From Lederbergia wuyishanensis (GTDB taxonomy: Bacteria; Bacillota; Bacilli; Bacillales; Bacillaceae_C): a stretch of DNA of 64,000 bases. Positions 40,571 through 48,108 of the stretch are shown piece by piece. The translations under genes and the position numbers were made by a program. Every line of letters begins with the position of its first letter. Positions within the stretch are counted from its first letter, which is position 1. The notes beneath the pieces were generated by a model. That model searched no databases. It was not told the origin of the DNA and worked only from the letters and a program-made list of their open reading frames with translations. The stretch is from positions 62,001 to 126,000 of the forward strand of contig NZ_JALIRM010000014.1 of assembly GCF_022900255.1 (NCBI RefSeq), given 5' to 3'.

Positions 40571-41248
40571 TTATTTCTTATTTTCAAACTGCTGCCTGTA
40601 ATTGGTTCGGTCTAAATGATGATTTTGTTCACCGATTGCTTCACCATTTGGATTTTCACCTTTATTTAATTTTCTTCCTTGCGGAGAACGTTCAAGCATT
40701 AATTTGACAGTATCACGTACTGTCTTGTCTTTATCACTTGAACGTGCATTCATGGAAGCAATATTTTCAACGTTTTGCCGTAATGTAGGATCGTCAGTTA
40801 CGTAGACATGATACCAACGAGGAATTACATTCATTGCTGTTTTTTTCGCTTGGTCTGCAATGTCAAACCGTTCGTTGTCACGTGTTTCGTTAGTTAAATA
40901 AGCAATTAACACTTCTTGGTCAGTAACAAGAACACTGGCGTCTTCAATTCCGGGCTGCATAACTAAAATTCTTGCTATATCATTAGCAGTTTGCTCTCTG
41001 TTAATTCCTTGGATTGGCTTGGAACTGTGACTTTCACCTAAGGGTAGAGGGCTTTTAACTTGACGTACATATCCAAATAATTCGTTATTTTGCTGATTCT
41101 GATTATAGATTTCACCGTGCTCGGCAACATTAATGGAGTTACCACTTTTATGGTAAACGTGATTATCCTCGGCAGTTCTTTTGTTATTTACACCACATCC
41201 AACCAACATTAAGGATACGGAAATGATTGGAACTAGCTTGTTTTTCAT
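40571..41248 (-). CDS. yutC: YhcN/YlaJ-family sporulation lipoprotein (YutC-like)
   Basis: A 225-residue lipoprotein: short signal and lipobox LVGCG. The domain containing ANDIARILVMQPGIEDASVL, VLIAYLT and PRWYHVYVTDDP is the YhcN/YlaJ family, found in the spore or forespore membrane. The ATG at 41248 follows AGGAGG by eight bases. B. subtilis has yutC between lipA and yutD. Here lytH lies directly downstream, and lipA is absent from the interval. Confidence 0.85.
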   Translation of the reverse strand: MKNKLVPIISVSLMLVGCGVNNKRTAEDNHVYHKSGNSINVAEHGEIYNQNQQNNELFGYVRQVKSPLPLGESHSSKPIQGINREQTANDIARILVMQPGIEDASVLVTDQEVLIAYLTNETRDNERFDIADQAKKTAMNVIPRWYHVYVTDDPTLRQNVENIASMNARSSDKDKTVRDTVKLMLERSPQGRKLNKGENPNGEAIGEQNHHLDRTNYRQQFENKK

Positions 41249-41357
41249 TTCATACACCTCCTCTTTTTATAGAATGCGCAGGAAAATATATTTTTTTCTT
41301 AGTAATTGTTGGGGATTAAGCTATAATTTATATAACGATTGCATTTCGGAGGGAAAA

Positions 41358-41633
41358 ATGATTATTATTAATAACTGTCAATATGAATTAGTCAATGAAT
41401 ATAAAGATGGATACAACGAGGAAGCTTTTCGAGCTCGTTTTAGTGATGTGTTGTCAAAATATGACTACATTGTTGGAGATTGGGGTTACGGGCAGCTAAG
41501 ACTTAAAGGTTTTTTTTCAGATTCAAATCAAAAAGCCTCATTCGATACAAAAATCGGAACTTTAGCGGAATATTTATATGAGTATTGCAACTTCGGCTGT
41601 TCCTATTTCGTATTGAAAAAAGTGGATAAATAG
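41358..41633 (+). CDS. yutD: Conserved protein YutD
   Basis: A 91-residue protein. The segments VNEYKDGYNEEAFRARFSD, YDYIVGDWGYGQLRLKGFF and YLYEYCNFGCSYFVL identify the YutD family. GGAGGG lies before the ATG at 41358; the longer open frame upstream would run through the divergent yutC promoter region. The function is unknown. A terminator follows at once. Confidence 0.9.
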   Translation: MIIINNCQYELVNEYKDGYNEEAFRARFSDVLSKYDYIVGDWGYGQLRLKGFFSDSNQKASFDTKIGTLAEYLYEYCNFGCSYFVLKKVDK

Positions 41634-41660
41634 CAAATCTTTTTATAAGATAAAAAAGTA

Positions 41661-41692
41661 CGGTGTCCAGGGAATCCAGGGCACCGATTTTT
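41661..41692 (+). terminator. Terminator after yutD
   Basis: CGGTGTCC pairs with GGGCACCG, followed by ATTTTTC. Confidence 0.75.
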
Positions 41693-41733
41693 CATTAAAG
41701 TTTTTTGAAATGTAAACATGAGTTCAGGTTTTT

Positions 41734-41805
41734 GTTATCGTCCCATGCACCATGTGACGATAACTGAGACGCAAAAAGTTAAATATACCACTTGCTGTGT
41801 CTCAG
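41734..41805. repeat. Two abutting inverted repeats
   Basis: GTTATCGTC (41734-41742) pairs perfectly with GACGATAAC (41756-41764). The final C of that arm begins a second perfect pair, CTGAGAC (41764-41770) with GTCTCAG (41799-41805), followed by AATTTTTC. Together they could form two stacked hairpins or be a decayed mobile-element remnant. They lie between yutD and the convergent small gene. Confidence 0.65.
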
Positions 41806-41846
41806 AATTTTTCTTGTTGATGGTAGAGTGCGCTTCCGTTTTTTTA

Positions 41847-42161
41847 TCAACTATCTTCGTAGGGAGGTTGAGTTTCCCTCTCAGGATCATCTTTTGTATT
41901 ATGAGCACTTGGGCCTTTCCTAGGGTTATCCTCGTGCATGGATTTAAACTCATAGTTGAAAGCACTGTAAGAGCGTTGTCCTTCTTCCCAAGGTGTCGAT
42001 TTATTTTCGACCGGTGTATCTTTGCCGCGTGGTGCCCCATAAGCTCCTTCAGGTAAATCTTCAGGGATTATGTAATTGTTCCCGGTTACGACATTTGAGA
42101 CATCTGTATAAGGAGGGTTATGCTTATCAAGATTATTTGTTTTAGGTCGTTTATTATCCAC
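41847..42161 (-). CDS. Small Pro/Asn/Glu-rich cytosolic protein, unknown
   Basis: A 104-residue, hydrophilic, probably disordered protein rich in Pro, Asn, Asp and Glu (DKHNPPYTDVSNVV, GAYGAPRGKD, TPWEEGQRSYSAFNYE). I recall short Bacillus proteins of this type annotated only as cytosolic protein. The start is GTG at 42161, with AAGGTGG about 12 bases upstream. The two-hairpin repeat at 41734-41805 lies downstream and could end the transcript. The role is unknown. Confidence 0.65.
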   Translation of the reverse strand: MDNKRPKTNNLDKHNPPYTDVSNVVTGNNYIIPEDLPEGAYGAPRGKDTPVENKSTPWEEGQRSYSAFNYEFKSMHEDNPRKGPSAHNTKDDPERETQPPYEDS

Positions 42162-42285
42162 GTTTCATCCACCTTTTTTAATAGTAGCTTAACCAAGGCT
42201 CGTTCTAATATTCACCCTTATTGGACCACAAGCCCTGAAGTTTGATAAGATAAAAATTGATTATATCGAGTGGAGGCATCATCCT

Positions 42286-42723
42286 ATGTATTTTGTAGAT
42301 AGGGAAAAAATTGAAGAAACATTACTCTATATGGAAAATAAAATTGAGTTTATTCAAAATAATAAAAGCTGGGATTCTCAAATGGAAAAAATGGCTTTAG
42401 AGCGGGGGATACATACAATCATTGAGGCAATCCTTGATACAGGGAATGCTATGATTGATGGCTTTATTATGAGGGATCCGGGTAGTTATGAAGATATTGT
42501 TGATATTTTAACGGATGAAAAGGTAGTAAATGAGGAATTGTCACTTGTTATGAAGGAATTTATTTCTTTTCGAAAAATACTCGTTCAACATTATATTAAT
42601 GTTAATCATGAAGATTTAATAAATGTTGTATCAACTTCAATTAATAAACTTAAAACTTACCCTGGTTGTGTTCGAAATTATTTAACGAATGAACTGGGTC
42701 CGATATCGGCTTTTAAAAAGTAG
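42286..42723 (+). CDS. yutE: DUF86 / HepT-like protein YutE
   Basis: A 145-residue all-helical DUF86 protein. Segments TIIEAILDTGNAMIDGFIM, RDPGSYEDIVDILTDEKVV and the end ELGPISAFKK match YutE. HepT ribonuclease toxins carry R-x4-6-H-x-Y. Here the site reads RKILVQHY, with Gln where the catalytic His is expected. No MntA-type antitoxin gene is adjacent. It is therefore probably not an active toxin but a housekeeping relative. GAGTGGAGG precedes the ATG. Confidence 0.87.
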   Translation: MYFVDREKIEETLLYMENKIEFIQNNKSWDSQMEKMALERGIHTIIEAILDTGNAMIDGFIMRDPGSYEDIVDILTDEKVVNEELSLVMKEFISFRKILVQHYINVNHEDLINVVSTSINKLKTYPGCVRNYLTNELGPISAFKK

Positions 42724-42758
42724 ACCGTTTTAATCATATACAAATAAGAACTAAAAAG

Positions 42759-42794
42759 TAAAACGGCCTCGCAGTACTCAGAGGCCGTTTTTTA
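42759..42794. terminator. Bidirectional terminator between yutE and yutG
   Basis: AAACGGCCTC pairs with GAGGCCGTTT perfectly, with TTTTTT on the + side and A-rich sequence on the other, between convergent genes. Confidence 0.9.
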
Positions 42795-42817
42795 CTAAAG
42801 TAAAAGCACTAACTCTT

Positions 42818-43318
42818 TTATTTTTCCCCTTTTGAACTATGTGCAAGTCTACTGGAAGCAGCTGCAGCAATAGCCCCAACAATATCATCTAAAAAGGTAT
42901 GGCATTGTCCTGATGAATGATCATTTAATTTTTCCAGTATGCCGGGTTTTTGCTTGTCAATATAGCCATAGTTTGTAAAACCAATGGATCCATATACGTT
43001 AACGATAGAAAAAGCAAGTATCTCATCTACACCATAGAGGCTTTCATCACTCGCAATAATTGATTGCAAAGGTTCATCCAGCTTTCCATTTTCCGCAAGT
43101 ATATCTAACTGAATGCCTGTTAAAATGGCGTTTTGTACTTCTCTTTTTTGAAGAACGCGTTCGATGTTGTAAATACATTCCTCAATTTCTAAAGCTGGAT
43201 GATATTTTTTTTGAAGGAACATAACTAGCTCTGCAATATCTTCAATCGTCACACCACGTTCCTTTAAAAGACGACGTGCGGTTTCTTCGGAAATACTAAT
43301 GTCTCGTTCATTGTTCAT
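42818..43318 (-). CDS. yutG: Phosphatidylglycerophosphatase A-like protein YutG
   Basis: A 166-residue protein of the PgpA family. An N-terminal helical segment (RRLLKERGVTIEDIAELVMF) precedes the conserved region GSIGFTNYGYIDKQKPGILE and the acidic FLDDIVGAIAAA near the end. It would remove phosphate from phosphatidylglycerol phosphate. The ATG at 43318 is chosen because AAGGATG directly abuts the earlier ATG at 43327. yutF, which separates yutE and yutG in B. subtilis, is missing here. Confidence 0.82.
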   Translation of the reverse strand: MNNERDISISEETARRLLKERGVTIEDIAELVMFLQKKYHPALEIEECIYNIERVLQKREVQNAILTGIQLDILAENGKLDEPLQSIIASDESLYGVDEILAFSIVNVYGSIGFTNYGYIDKQKPGILEKLNDHSSGQCHTFLDDIVGAIAAAASSRLAHSSKGEK

Positions 43319-43460
43319 TCTTCTCATCCTTCCCTAATTGCCTCATCTAATTTGGTCCGCAAAACAAAACTACTCTGCAAGAAAACAGTTTAGAATCATA
43401 TAATTAATCTAAAAGGATATACATGCAGTCTGCAAAGAGCAAATGAAAGAGGGGTGCTCC

Positions 43461-44465
43461 ATGTCAGTAAAAATATTGGAAAATTATTTTGGAATTACAC
43501 CACAACAAACGATTGAAGATGGAAGCTCCGTTCGATACATGGTAGATAACTCACTTTATACTATTATTCAGGCGACACATATGGAACAAGAGGCATTAAT
43601 TGAATTATATGAGATGTCGGAACATATGGCAAAGTATGGAGATAATAAAGTGTCTACTTTTGTTCCTGGATTGAATGGAAAATTTCTTATTACTCATGAG
43701 AATCAAGATTATGTACTTATGCATAATTATCGTTTTCCTCCCTCGAGAAATAAAAACACAGGAAGTAAGCTTGCAAAATTTCATGAACGTGGGAAGTTAA
43801 TACAAGCTCCGATTTCAGGAGCAAATAGGGTAGGACAGTGGAAATCATATTGGATAAAAAGATTAGAACAAATCGAAAAAGTATGGAGTGGTGTTATTCA
43901 AGAGCGAACAGGTGAAGAATTTGAAAAGCTATTTATCCGTTCATTTCCTTATTACCTTGGACTTTGTGAAAATGCCATTCAATATGTAACTGATACGGAA
44001 CTTGATGAAGAATTGACTTTTTCGGATATGGGGACAATTGGTCATCAAAGATTCCACGAAAATGTATGGAATAAACAAATGGAAATAAGAAGTCCATTTG
44101 ATTGGGTATTTGATCATCCTTCGCGTGATATAGCTGAATGGATAAGGGATTGTTATTTTCGTAATTACAGATCATTTCAACCGGAATTAACACAATTTAT
44201 ACGTGGGTATGAATCCGTTTCTCCATTATCTGGTTTTTCTTGGAGGTTGGTCTATGCCAGATTGCTTTTTCCTTTGCATTATTTTTCTTGTATTGAAGAT
44301 TATTACCTTACTTCGTCTCAATGGACTCAAAAGCAATTAGAGGAGAGGCTGAATAGATATATGCGGGATGCAAGGGACTATGAACGCTTTTTAGGTAGTT
44401 TTTATCATGTGGCAGGAGTAGGTTATAGTCATTTCCCGGTTATTGATTGGTTGGTACCATCTTAG
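43461..44465 (+). CDS. yutH: Spore coat-associated protein YutH
   Basis: A 334-residue protein related to the CotS/CotI kinase-like spore coat proteins. It has an APH/choline-kinase type layout, but the usual HGDxxxxN motif is replaced by SDMGTIGHQRFHENVW, so kinase activity is doubtful. GAGGGG before the ATG at 43461 decides the start over the ATG at 43443. Expression in the mother cell during sporulation is expected from the family. Confidence 0.85.
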   Translation: MSVKILENYFGITPQQTIEDGSSVRYMVDNSLYTIIQATHMEQEALIELYEMSEHMAKYGDNKVSTFVPGLNGKFLITHENQDYVLMHNYRFPPSRNKNTGSKLAKFHERGKLIQAPISGANRVGQWKSYWIKRLEQIEKVWSGVIQERTGEEFEKLFIRSFPYYLGLCENAIQYVTDTELDEELTFSDMGTIGHQRFHENVWNKQMEIRSPFDWVFDHPSRDIAEWIRDCYFRNYRSFQPELTQFIRGYESVSPLSGFSWRLVYARLLFPLHYFSCIEDYYLTSSQWTQKQLEERLNRYMRDARDYERFLGSFYHVAGVGYSHFPVIDWLVPS

Positions 44466-44470
44466 AAAAT

Positions 44471-44496
44471 GAAAAAGAGCCTAATGTTAGGCTCTT
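44471..44496 (-). terminator. Terminator of yutI (shared with yutH)
   Basis: AAGAGCCT pairs with AGGCTCTT. On the minus strand it is followed by TTTTCATTTTC, so it mainly serves yutI and may also stop yutH transcripts. Confidence 0.8.
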
Positions 44497-44515
44497 ACAT
44501 AATGTAAAATTAGTT

Positions 44516-44752
44516 TTAGAATACCTGTTCTACTTCTAATACACCAGGGACTTCTTCAACCAATGCACGTTCAATTCCAGCTTTTAATGTTATTGTGGAG
44601 CTTGGGCAAGTTCCACATGCGCCGAGTAGACGGAGCTTTACAATTCCATCCTCAACATCAACGAGTTCGCAATCTCCGCCATCGCGAAGGAGGAATGGAC
44701 GTAATTTATCTAATACTTCTTGTACTTGTTCCATCATCGTTTGTTCATACAT
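44516..44752 (-). CDS. yutI: NifU C-terminal domain Fe-S scaffold/carrier YutI
   Basis: A 78-residue NifU-type (Nfu) protein. The cluster-binding motif is C-G-T-C in [12 protein letters not shown]. The domain begins [20 protein letters not shown], the standard Nfu opening. It carries a 4Fe-4S cluster to target proteins, complementing SUF. AAAGGAG precedes the ATG. It is divergent from yuzD. Confidence 0.93.
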   Translation of the reverse strand: MYEQTMMEQVQEVLDKLRPFLLRDGGDCELVDVEDGIVKLRLLGACGTCPSSTITLKAGIERALVEEVPGVLEVEQVF

Positions 44753-44854
44753 TGATATCGACTCCTTTCCATATAACCATTATAATCAGTATGAAGAAAA
44801 AAATCTATATAGCAATCTCATTCGATTATTTTTGATGGAGAGGGAGTGTGAAAT

Positions 44855-45187
44855 ATGAAAGAGGAAGTTGCAATTTTTGTTTATGGTGCAGAACAGATTT
44901 GTGCAAGCTGTGTTGGAATGCCTTCATCAAAAGAAACATTTGAATGGTTAGATGCGGCTATTACCAGAAAATATCCTAACCAGCCATTTACCATTCAGTA
45001 TATTGATATCTTTAATCCACCAGAGGAGAAGAAACACCAAATATTTGCTTCTCGGGTCATAGAAGAAGATTTGTTTTATCCAGTTGTAACAATAGGTGAG
45101 GAAATAGTGGGTGAAGGAAATCCCAAGTTAAAGGATATTTATAAAGAAATGGAGAAATATGGGTATGAAGAGGTAAGTATAAAATAA
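44855..45187 (+). CDS. yuzD: DUF1462 thioredoxin-like protein YuzD
   Basis: A 110-residue protein with a thioredoxin-like fold. ICASCVGMPSSKETFEWLDA carries a CxxC pair after a beta-strand, and YPVVTIGEEIVGEGNPKL is the cis-Pro and helix region. YuzD/DUF1462 is almost always beside yutI, suggesting a redox role in Fe-S delivery (inference). GAGAGGGAG precedes the ATG. Confidence 0.88.
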   Translation: MKEEVAIFVYGAEQICASCVGMPSSKETFEWLDAAITRKYPNQPFTIQYIDIFNPPEEKKHQIFASRVIEEDLFYPVVTIGEEIVGEGNPKLKDIYKEMEKYGYEEVSIK

Positions 45188-45286
45188 ATTATCTAGTGTT
45201 CTTTTTCGAGTAGGTCAACTCTAAATAATTTCGCTTCGATAAAGGCGCTCTTTTTATCCGAAAGAATAAATTGCTTATAAAAGCAT

Positions 45287-45316
45287 TTAGGTCAGTTCAA
45301 AGTTGAACTGACCTAA
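45287..45316. terminator. Bidirectional terminator between yuzD and yutJ
   Basis: TTAGGTCAGTTCAA pairs perfectly with TTGAACTGACCTAA and is followed by TATTTTA on +. It lies just before the stop of convergent yutJ. Confidence 0.85.
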
Positions 45317-45320
45317 TATT

Positions 45321-46388
45321 TTATCCTTTATGAAATTTATACATCCACAAGACACCAGATTTTAGGATTCTTGCAATTCTTCCTGTTATAGCTCGATCCG
45401 CCATTAGACCGAATCCTTGTTTTTTTCCAAGGGATCCGAGGACGCCTTTTAATTTAATAGTAGGCATTTCTTCAGGAAGTTCTTTTCCTTCCCAGCGTTT
45501 AGTAAGGATAGTAACGATTTGTTCAGCTTGCCCTTCCGCTAGTTGAGCACTTGGCGCATATGGAAGACTTGCACAATCGCCAACAACATATACATTTTCG
45601 TAATTAGGAATATTGTGGTATTTTGTTAAAATAACCCTTCCTTGTTTATCTTTTTCAACATTGAGATCACGTACAATTTTATTAGGCTGAATCCCCGCTG
45701 TCCACACGATAACGTCTGTATGAACTGGCTCATCGTTATTAAATAATAATTGATCTTCTACTTTTGTAATATTTGCTTCGTTGACAACGTCAACGCCATT
45801 CATATTAAACCAATTTTGTACGTAGCGACTTATTCTTTCCGGAAAAGATGAGAGAATTGTTTTTCCGCGGTCAAATAACTTGATGATTAAGTCTGGACGG
45901 CTTTCCCTGAGTTCACTAGCAAGCTCAATACCGCTTAACCCACCACCTACAATGCTTACTATCGAATTAGCAGGTAGATTGTTTAGTTTTTGGTACGTAT
46001 CACGTGCTTCCCCGATTGTTTGAATACTATAGGTATATGTATCTGCGCCTGGAATATCATGGTATTTATCGTCGCATCCTAAACCAATAATAAGTTCATC
46101 AAAAGAAACAGGGTCAGAACCAGATAGAAGAACTTGTTTTTGATCTAGATCGATTCCCGTTACTTCACTATATATAATATTTAAATTTGGATGTTCAGGA
46201 AAAGCTACTCTTACCTCTTGGTCTGAAATCGTACCAGCTGCGAGGGCATAGTACTCGGTTTTTAAAGAATGATATGGCACTCTGTCTATTAGTGTAATTG
46301 TTACATCGTTCGGAAGATGATTTGGCAGCAATTCGCGTAGGACACGCATATTCCCATATCCTCCACCGAGCAATACTAATTTTTTCAT
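45321..46388 (-). CDS. yutJ: Type II NADH dehydrogenase-like flavoprotein YutJ
   Basis: A 355-residue pyridine nucleotide-disulfide oxidoreductase. The FAD motif GGGYGNMRVL is at residue 7, the NAD motif IVGGGLSGIELASEL near 160, and VWTAGIQPNKI, VVGDCASLP and SAQLAEGQAEQ follow. It resembles NADH:quinone dehydrogenases of the YutJ branch. The ATG at 46388 with GGGGAT upstream is chosen. The open frame continues 40 codons upstream, but this extension looks non-coding. Confidence 0.9.
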   Translation of the reverse strand: MKKLVLLGGGYGNMRVLRELLPNHLPNDVTITLIDRVPYHSLKTEYYALAAGTISDQEVRVAFPEHPNLNIIYSEVTGIDLDQKQVLLSGSDPVSFDELIIGLGCDDKYHDIPGADTYTYSIQTIGEARDTYQKLNNLPANSIVSIVGGGLSGIELASELRESRPDLIIKLFDRGKTILSSFPERISRYVQNWFNMNGVDVVNEANITKVEDQLLFNNDEPVHTDVIVWTAGIQPNKIVRDLNVEKDKQGRVILTKYHNIPNYENVYVVGDCASLPYAPSAQLAEGQAEQIVTILTKRWEGKELPEEMPTIKLKGVLGSLGKKQGFGLMADRAITGRIARILKSGVLWMYKFHKG

Positions 46389-46550
46389 GAAAAATATCCC
46401 CTTTTGCCGTCTACTTGAAGAAAAATAATAGGTAAATGTTAATAATGATAGCACATTGAAAATAATCCCACGTAAAAGTATAGCTGATTCCCATTTTATA
46501 TACAACATTAGTGAAAAGTAAAAAAAATTGGAAATCTGTATACCTTTATA

Positions 46551-46597
46551 TATAATCCTACCCTTTGACTATCAAACTCTAAACAGGTAGGATTATA
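46551..46597. repeat. 12-bp inverted repeat upstream of yutJ
   Basis: TATAATCCTACC (46551-46562) and GGTAGGATTATA (46586-46597) are perfect complements around a 23-base loop. They lie between the divergent yutJ and yuzB genes. They may be a terminator-like or operator element; no poly-T follows. Confidence 0.6.
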
Positions 46598-46604
46598 TTG
46601 TTAT

Positions 46605-46730
46605 AACTAGCTTCAGGCGCGATGGACTGTAAGTTAAGTAAACTGAGGCAATAAAGAGGCAAAGAAAATATTTTGTCTCAGATCATTTTCTTGTTGCTTA
46701 ATAAGTGGACGCCTTGTGCTTTTTTGAGAG
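46605..46730 (+). repeat. Dispersed intergenic repeat, decayed copy 2
   Basis: CTAGCTTCAGGCGC at the start, CTGAGGCAATAAAGAGGCAA in the middle, TCTCAGATCATTTTCTTGTT and a closing GCCTTGTGCTTTTTT parallel the copies at 47520 and 47780. The internal CTGAG/CTCAG stem is kept although the bases differ from the other copies. It ends right before the yuzB ribosome site. Confidence 0.6.
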
Positions 46731-46740
46731 GGTGATGCTT

Positions 46741-46977
46741 TTGAATCCAATTATCGAATTTTGTATAAGTAATTTGGGTAGTGGAGGATATGAAGCTTTA
46801 CAAGTGCTAGAGGAAGATCCTAACTTGGATATAGTAGAATACGGTTGTCTTGATCATTGCGATTTATGTGCAGAAAGTTTATATGCACTCGTAAATGGAG
46901 AAGTCGTAACTGGAGAAACTCCGGAGATGCTTGTTAAAGCTATTTATCAATATATTGAAGAAAATCCAATGTTTTAA
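46741..46977 (+). CDS. yuzB: DUF1450 small protein YuzB
   Basis: A 78-residue protein. NPIIEFCISNLGSGGYEAL and VEYGCLDHCDLCAESLYALV show the conserved cysteines (CLxHCxxC) of the YuzB/DUF1450 family, which may bind a metal or an Fe-S cluster. The start is TTG at 46741: GAGAGGG lies eight bases upstream, and family members begin at this point. An ATG two codons earlier is the alternative. It neighbours yutM and yutJ as in B. subtilis. Confidence 0.87.
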   Translation: MNPIIEFCISNLGSGGYEALQVLEEDPNLDIVEYGCLDHCDLCAESLYALVNGEVVTGETPEMLVKAIYQYIEENPMF

Positions 46978-47042
46978 TCTGTTGAGATTATAGAATTAGA
47001 GGTATATACTTAATATATATGCTTGTTGAAAGGAGTGCACAT

Positions 47043-47405
47043 ATGAGTACAACCATAACACTTACAGAAGCCGCAGCTTTACAGATAAAAGATATGATGA
47101 AACATAATGGGGAAGAAGATGCATATTTTCGCTTTTCAATCAACGGTGGTGGCTGTAGCGGCTTATCATACGGCATGAGCTTAGAGCACGAAAAGTCAGA
47201 TACCGATGAATTTTTTGAACAGTACGGTATCCCAGTTCTAATAGATCATGAAAGTGCTCCATTATTAAAAGGAACAGTCATCGACTATAAACAATCTTTG
47301 ATGGGCGGAGGTTTTACGATAGATAATCCGAATGCCCTTATATCTTGCGGGTGTGGTTCATCTTTCCGTACAGCTAATGTTCAAGGTACCCCCGAAAAAT
47401 GTTAA
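47043..47405 (+). CDS. yutM: HesB/IscA-type Fe-S carrier YutM (SufA-like)
   Basis: A 120-residue A-type carrier. The three cluster-binding cysteines lie in GGGCSGLSYG and SCGCGSSF. It hands Fe-S clusters from SufBCD to apo-proteins. GAAAGGAG lies before the ATG at 47043, which fixes the start over the in-frame alternative at 47019. A terminator follows the gene. Confidence 0.94.
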   Translation: MSTTITLTEAAALQIKDMMKHNGEEDAYFRFSINGGGCSGLSYGMSLEHEKSDTDEFFEQYGIPVLIDHESAPLLKGTVIDYKQSLMGGGFTIDNPNALISCGCGSSFRTANVQGTPEKC

Positions 47406-47424
47406 TAGAGTATATAAAAAAATA

Positions 47425-47468
47425 GAGCCGAAGGTGGAATATTGATACCTCACCCGGCTCTTTTTTTT
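47425..47468 (+). terminator. Terminator after yutM
   Basis: GAGCCG-AA-GGTG pairs with CACC-CGGCTC, followed by eight T. Confidence 0.85.
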
Positions 47469-47519
47469 ATTGCTTAGGAAATTATAAATTTGAAAAGTTA
47501 AGGATAACTTTTTTAAGGT

Positions 47520-47645
47520 AGTTTCCGTCTAGCGCCAGGCGCTATCGGCTCGAGGTCATAAACCCGCGAAGCTTAAAAGTCAAAAAGAGGACTTTATGCT
47601 TCTCAGAACATTTGCTTGTCGCCTAAGGCTGCGCGCCTGGCGCTT
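47520..47645 (+). repeat. Dispersed intergenic repeat, copy 3
   Basis: It begins GTCTAGCGCCAGGCGCTATC and ends CGCGCCTGGCGCTTTTG, so the borders are complementary. Inside are GAAGC...GCTTC and AAAGTC...GGACTTT stems, then CAGAACATTTGCTTGTCG shared with the next copy. The interval 47406-48108 holds no gene, only these repeats. Confidence 0.75.
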
Positions 47646-47704
47646 TTGTTCAAAGTAAAGAAAGTATACAATTTTATACGACCCTTATTTTAAAGAAGTC
47701 TTTC

Positions 47705-48105
47705 ATTGTCTAGCTTCAGGCGCCCAGCGACTAGCAAACTTTCAGCTTCTTCCTACGATAAGTCAACATCGGCTCGTCTTGTCTAGCTCCAGGCGCCAGC
47801 CCCTCGAGGTCAAATAACCTGAGTCAATAAAAGTCAAAGACCGGACTTTTTTGACTCAGAACATTTGCTTGTCGGAGGCCCGCAGGATGCGGGTCAGGGA
47901 GGCGTCGCAATAGGACGTTGCGCTTTTAGCCTTCCTTCCTCTTCAGGCGCCTTCCGCTTTTCCAAACCTTGCTGTGTTTCCTTTATCTCGTCAGAAGCTT
48001 ATAGATGAACGTCGACTAAAAACTTCCACGTCCTGTGGCGACGTCGACGGACCCACATCCTGTGGGCCTGTACGTCGCTGAACAGGCGCCTTGGGCTTTT
48101 CTTAT
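47705..48105. repeat. Composite intergenic repeat with paired AGGAT/AGGAC hairpins in both orientations
   Basis: A truncated unit (47705-47790, ending ACGATAAGTCAACATCGGCT) is followed by a full + unit (47780-47935) and an inverted unit (47940-48105). The + unit has a GAGTCA/TGACTC stem, hairpin A with an AGGAT loop (47877-47895), hairpin B with CGCAA/TTGCG around AGGAC (47906-47922), and TTTT. On the minus strand of the inverted unit, hairpin A is 48068-48050 (GGCCCAC-AGGAT-GTGGGTC) and hairpin B is 48038-48026 (CCAC-AGGAC-GTGG), followed by GTTTTTAGTC. The last part matches copy 1 at 9556-9775. Confidence 0.8.
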
Positions 48106-48108
48106 ATG

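Noticed and set aside
41718-42056. Plus-strand 112-residue ORF opposite the small cytosolic-protein gene
   Set aside because: It starts in the inverted repeats, lacks a ribosome site and shadows the better minus-strand gene.
42286-42723. HepT/MntA toxin-antitoxin system at yutE
   Set aside because: The catalytic His of the HepT motif is replaced by Gln, and there is no MntA nucleotidyltransferase gene beside it.
43380-43440. SigE/SigK promoter for yutH
   Set aside because: AT-rich matches to the loose sporulation consensus are present, but spacing and key bases are too ambiguous to report as a feature.
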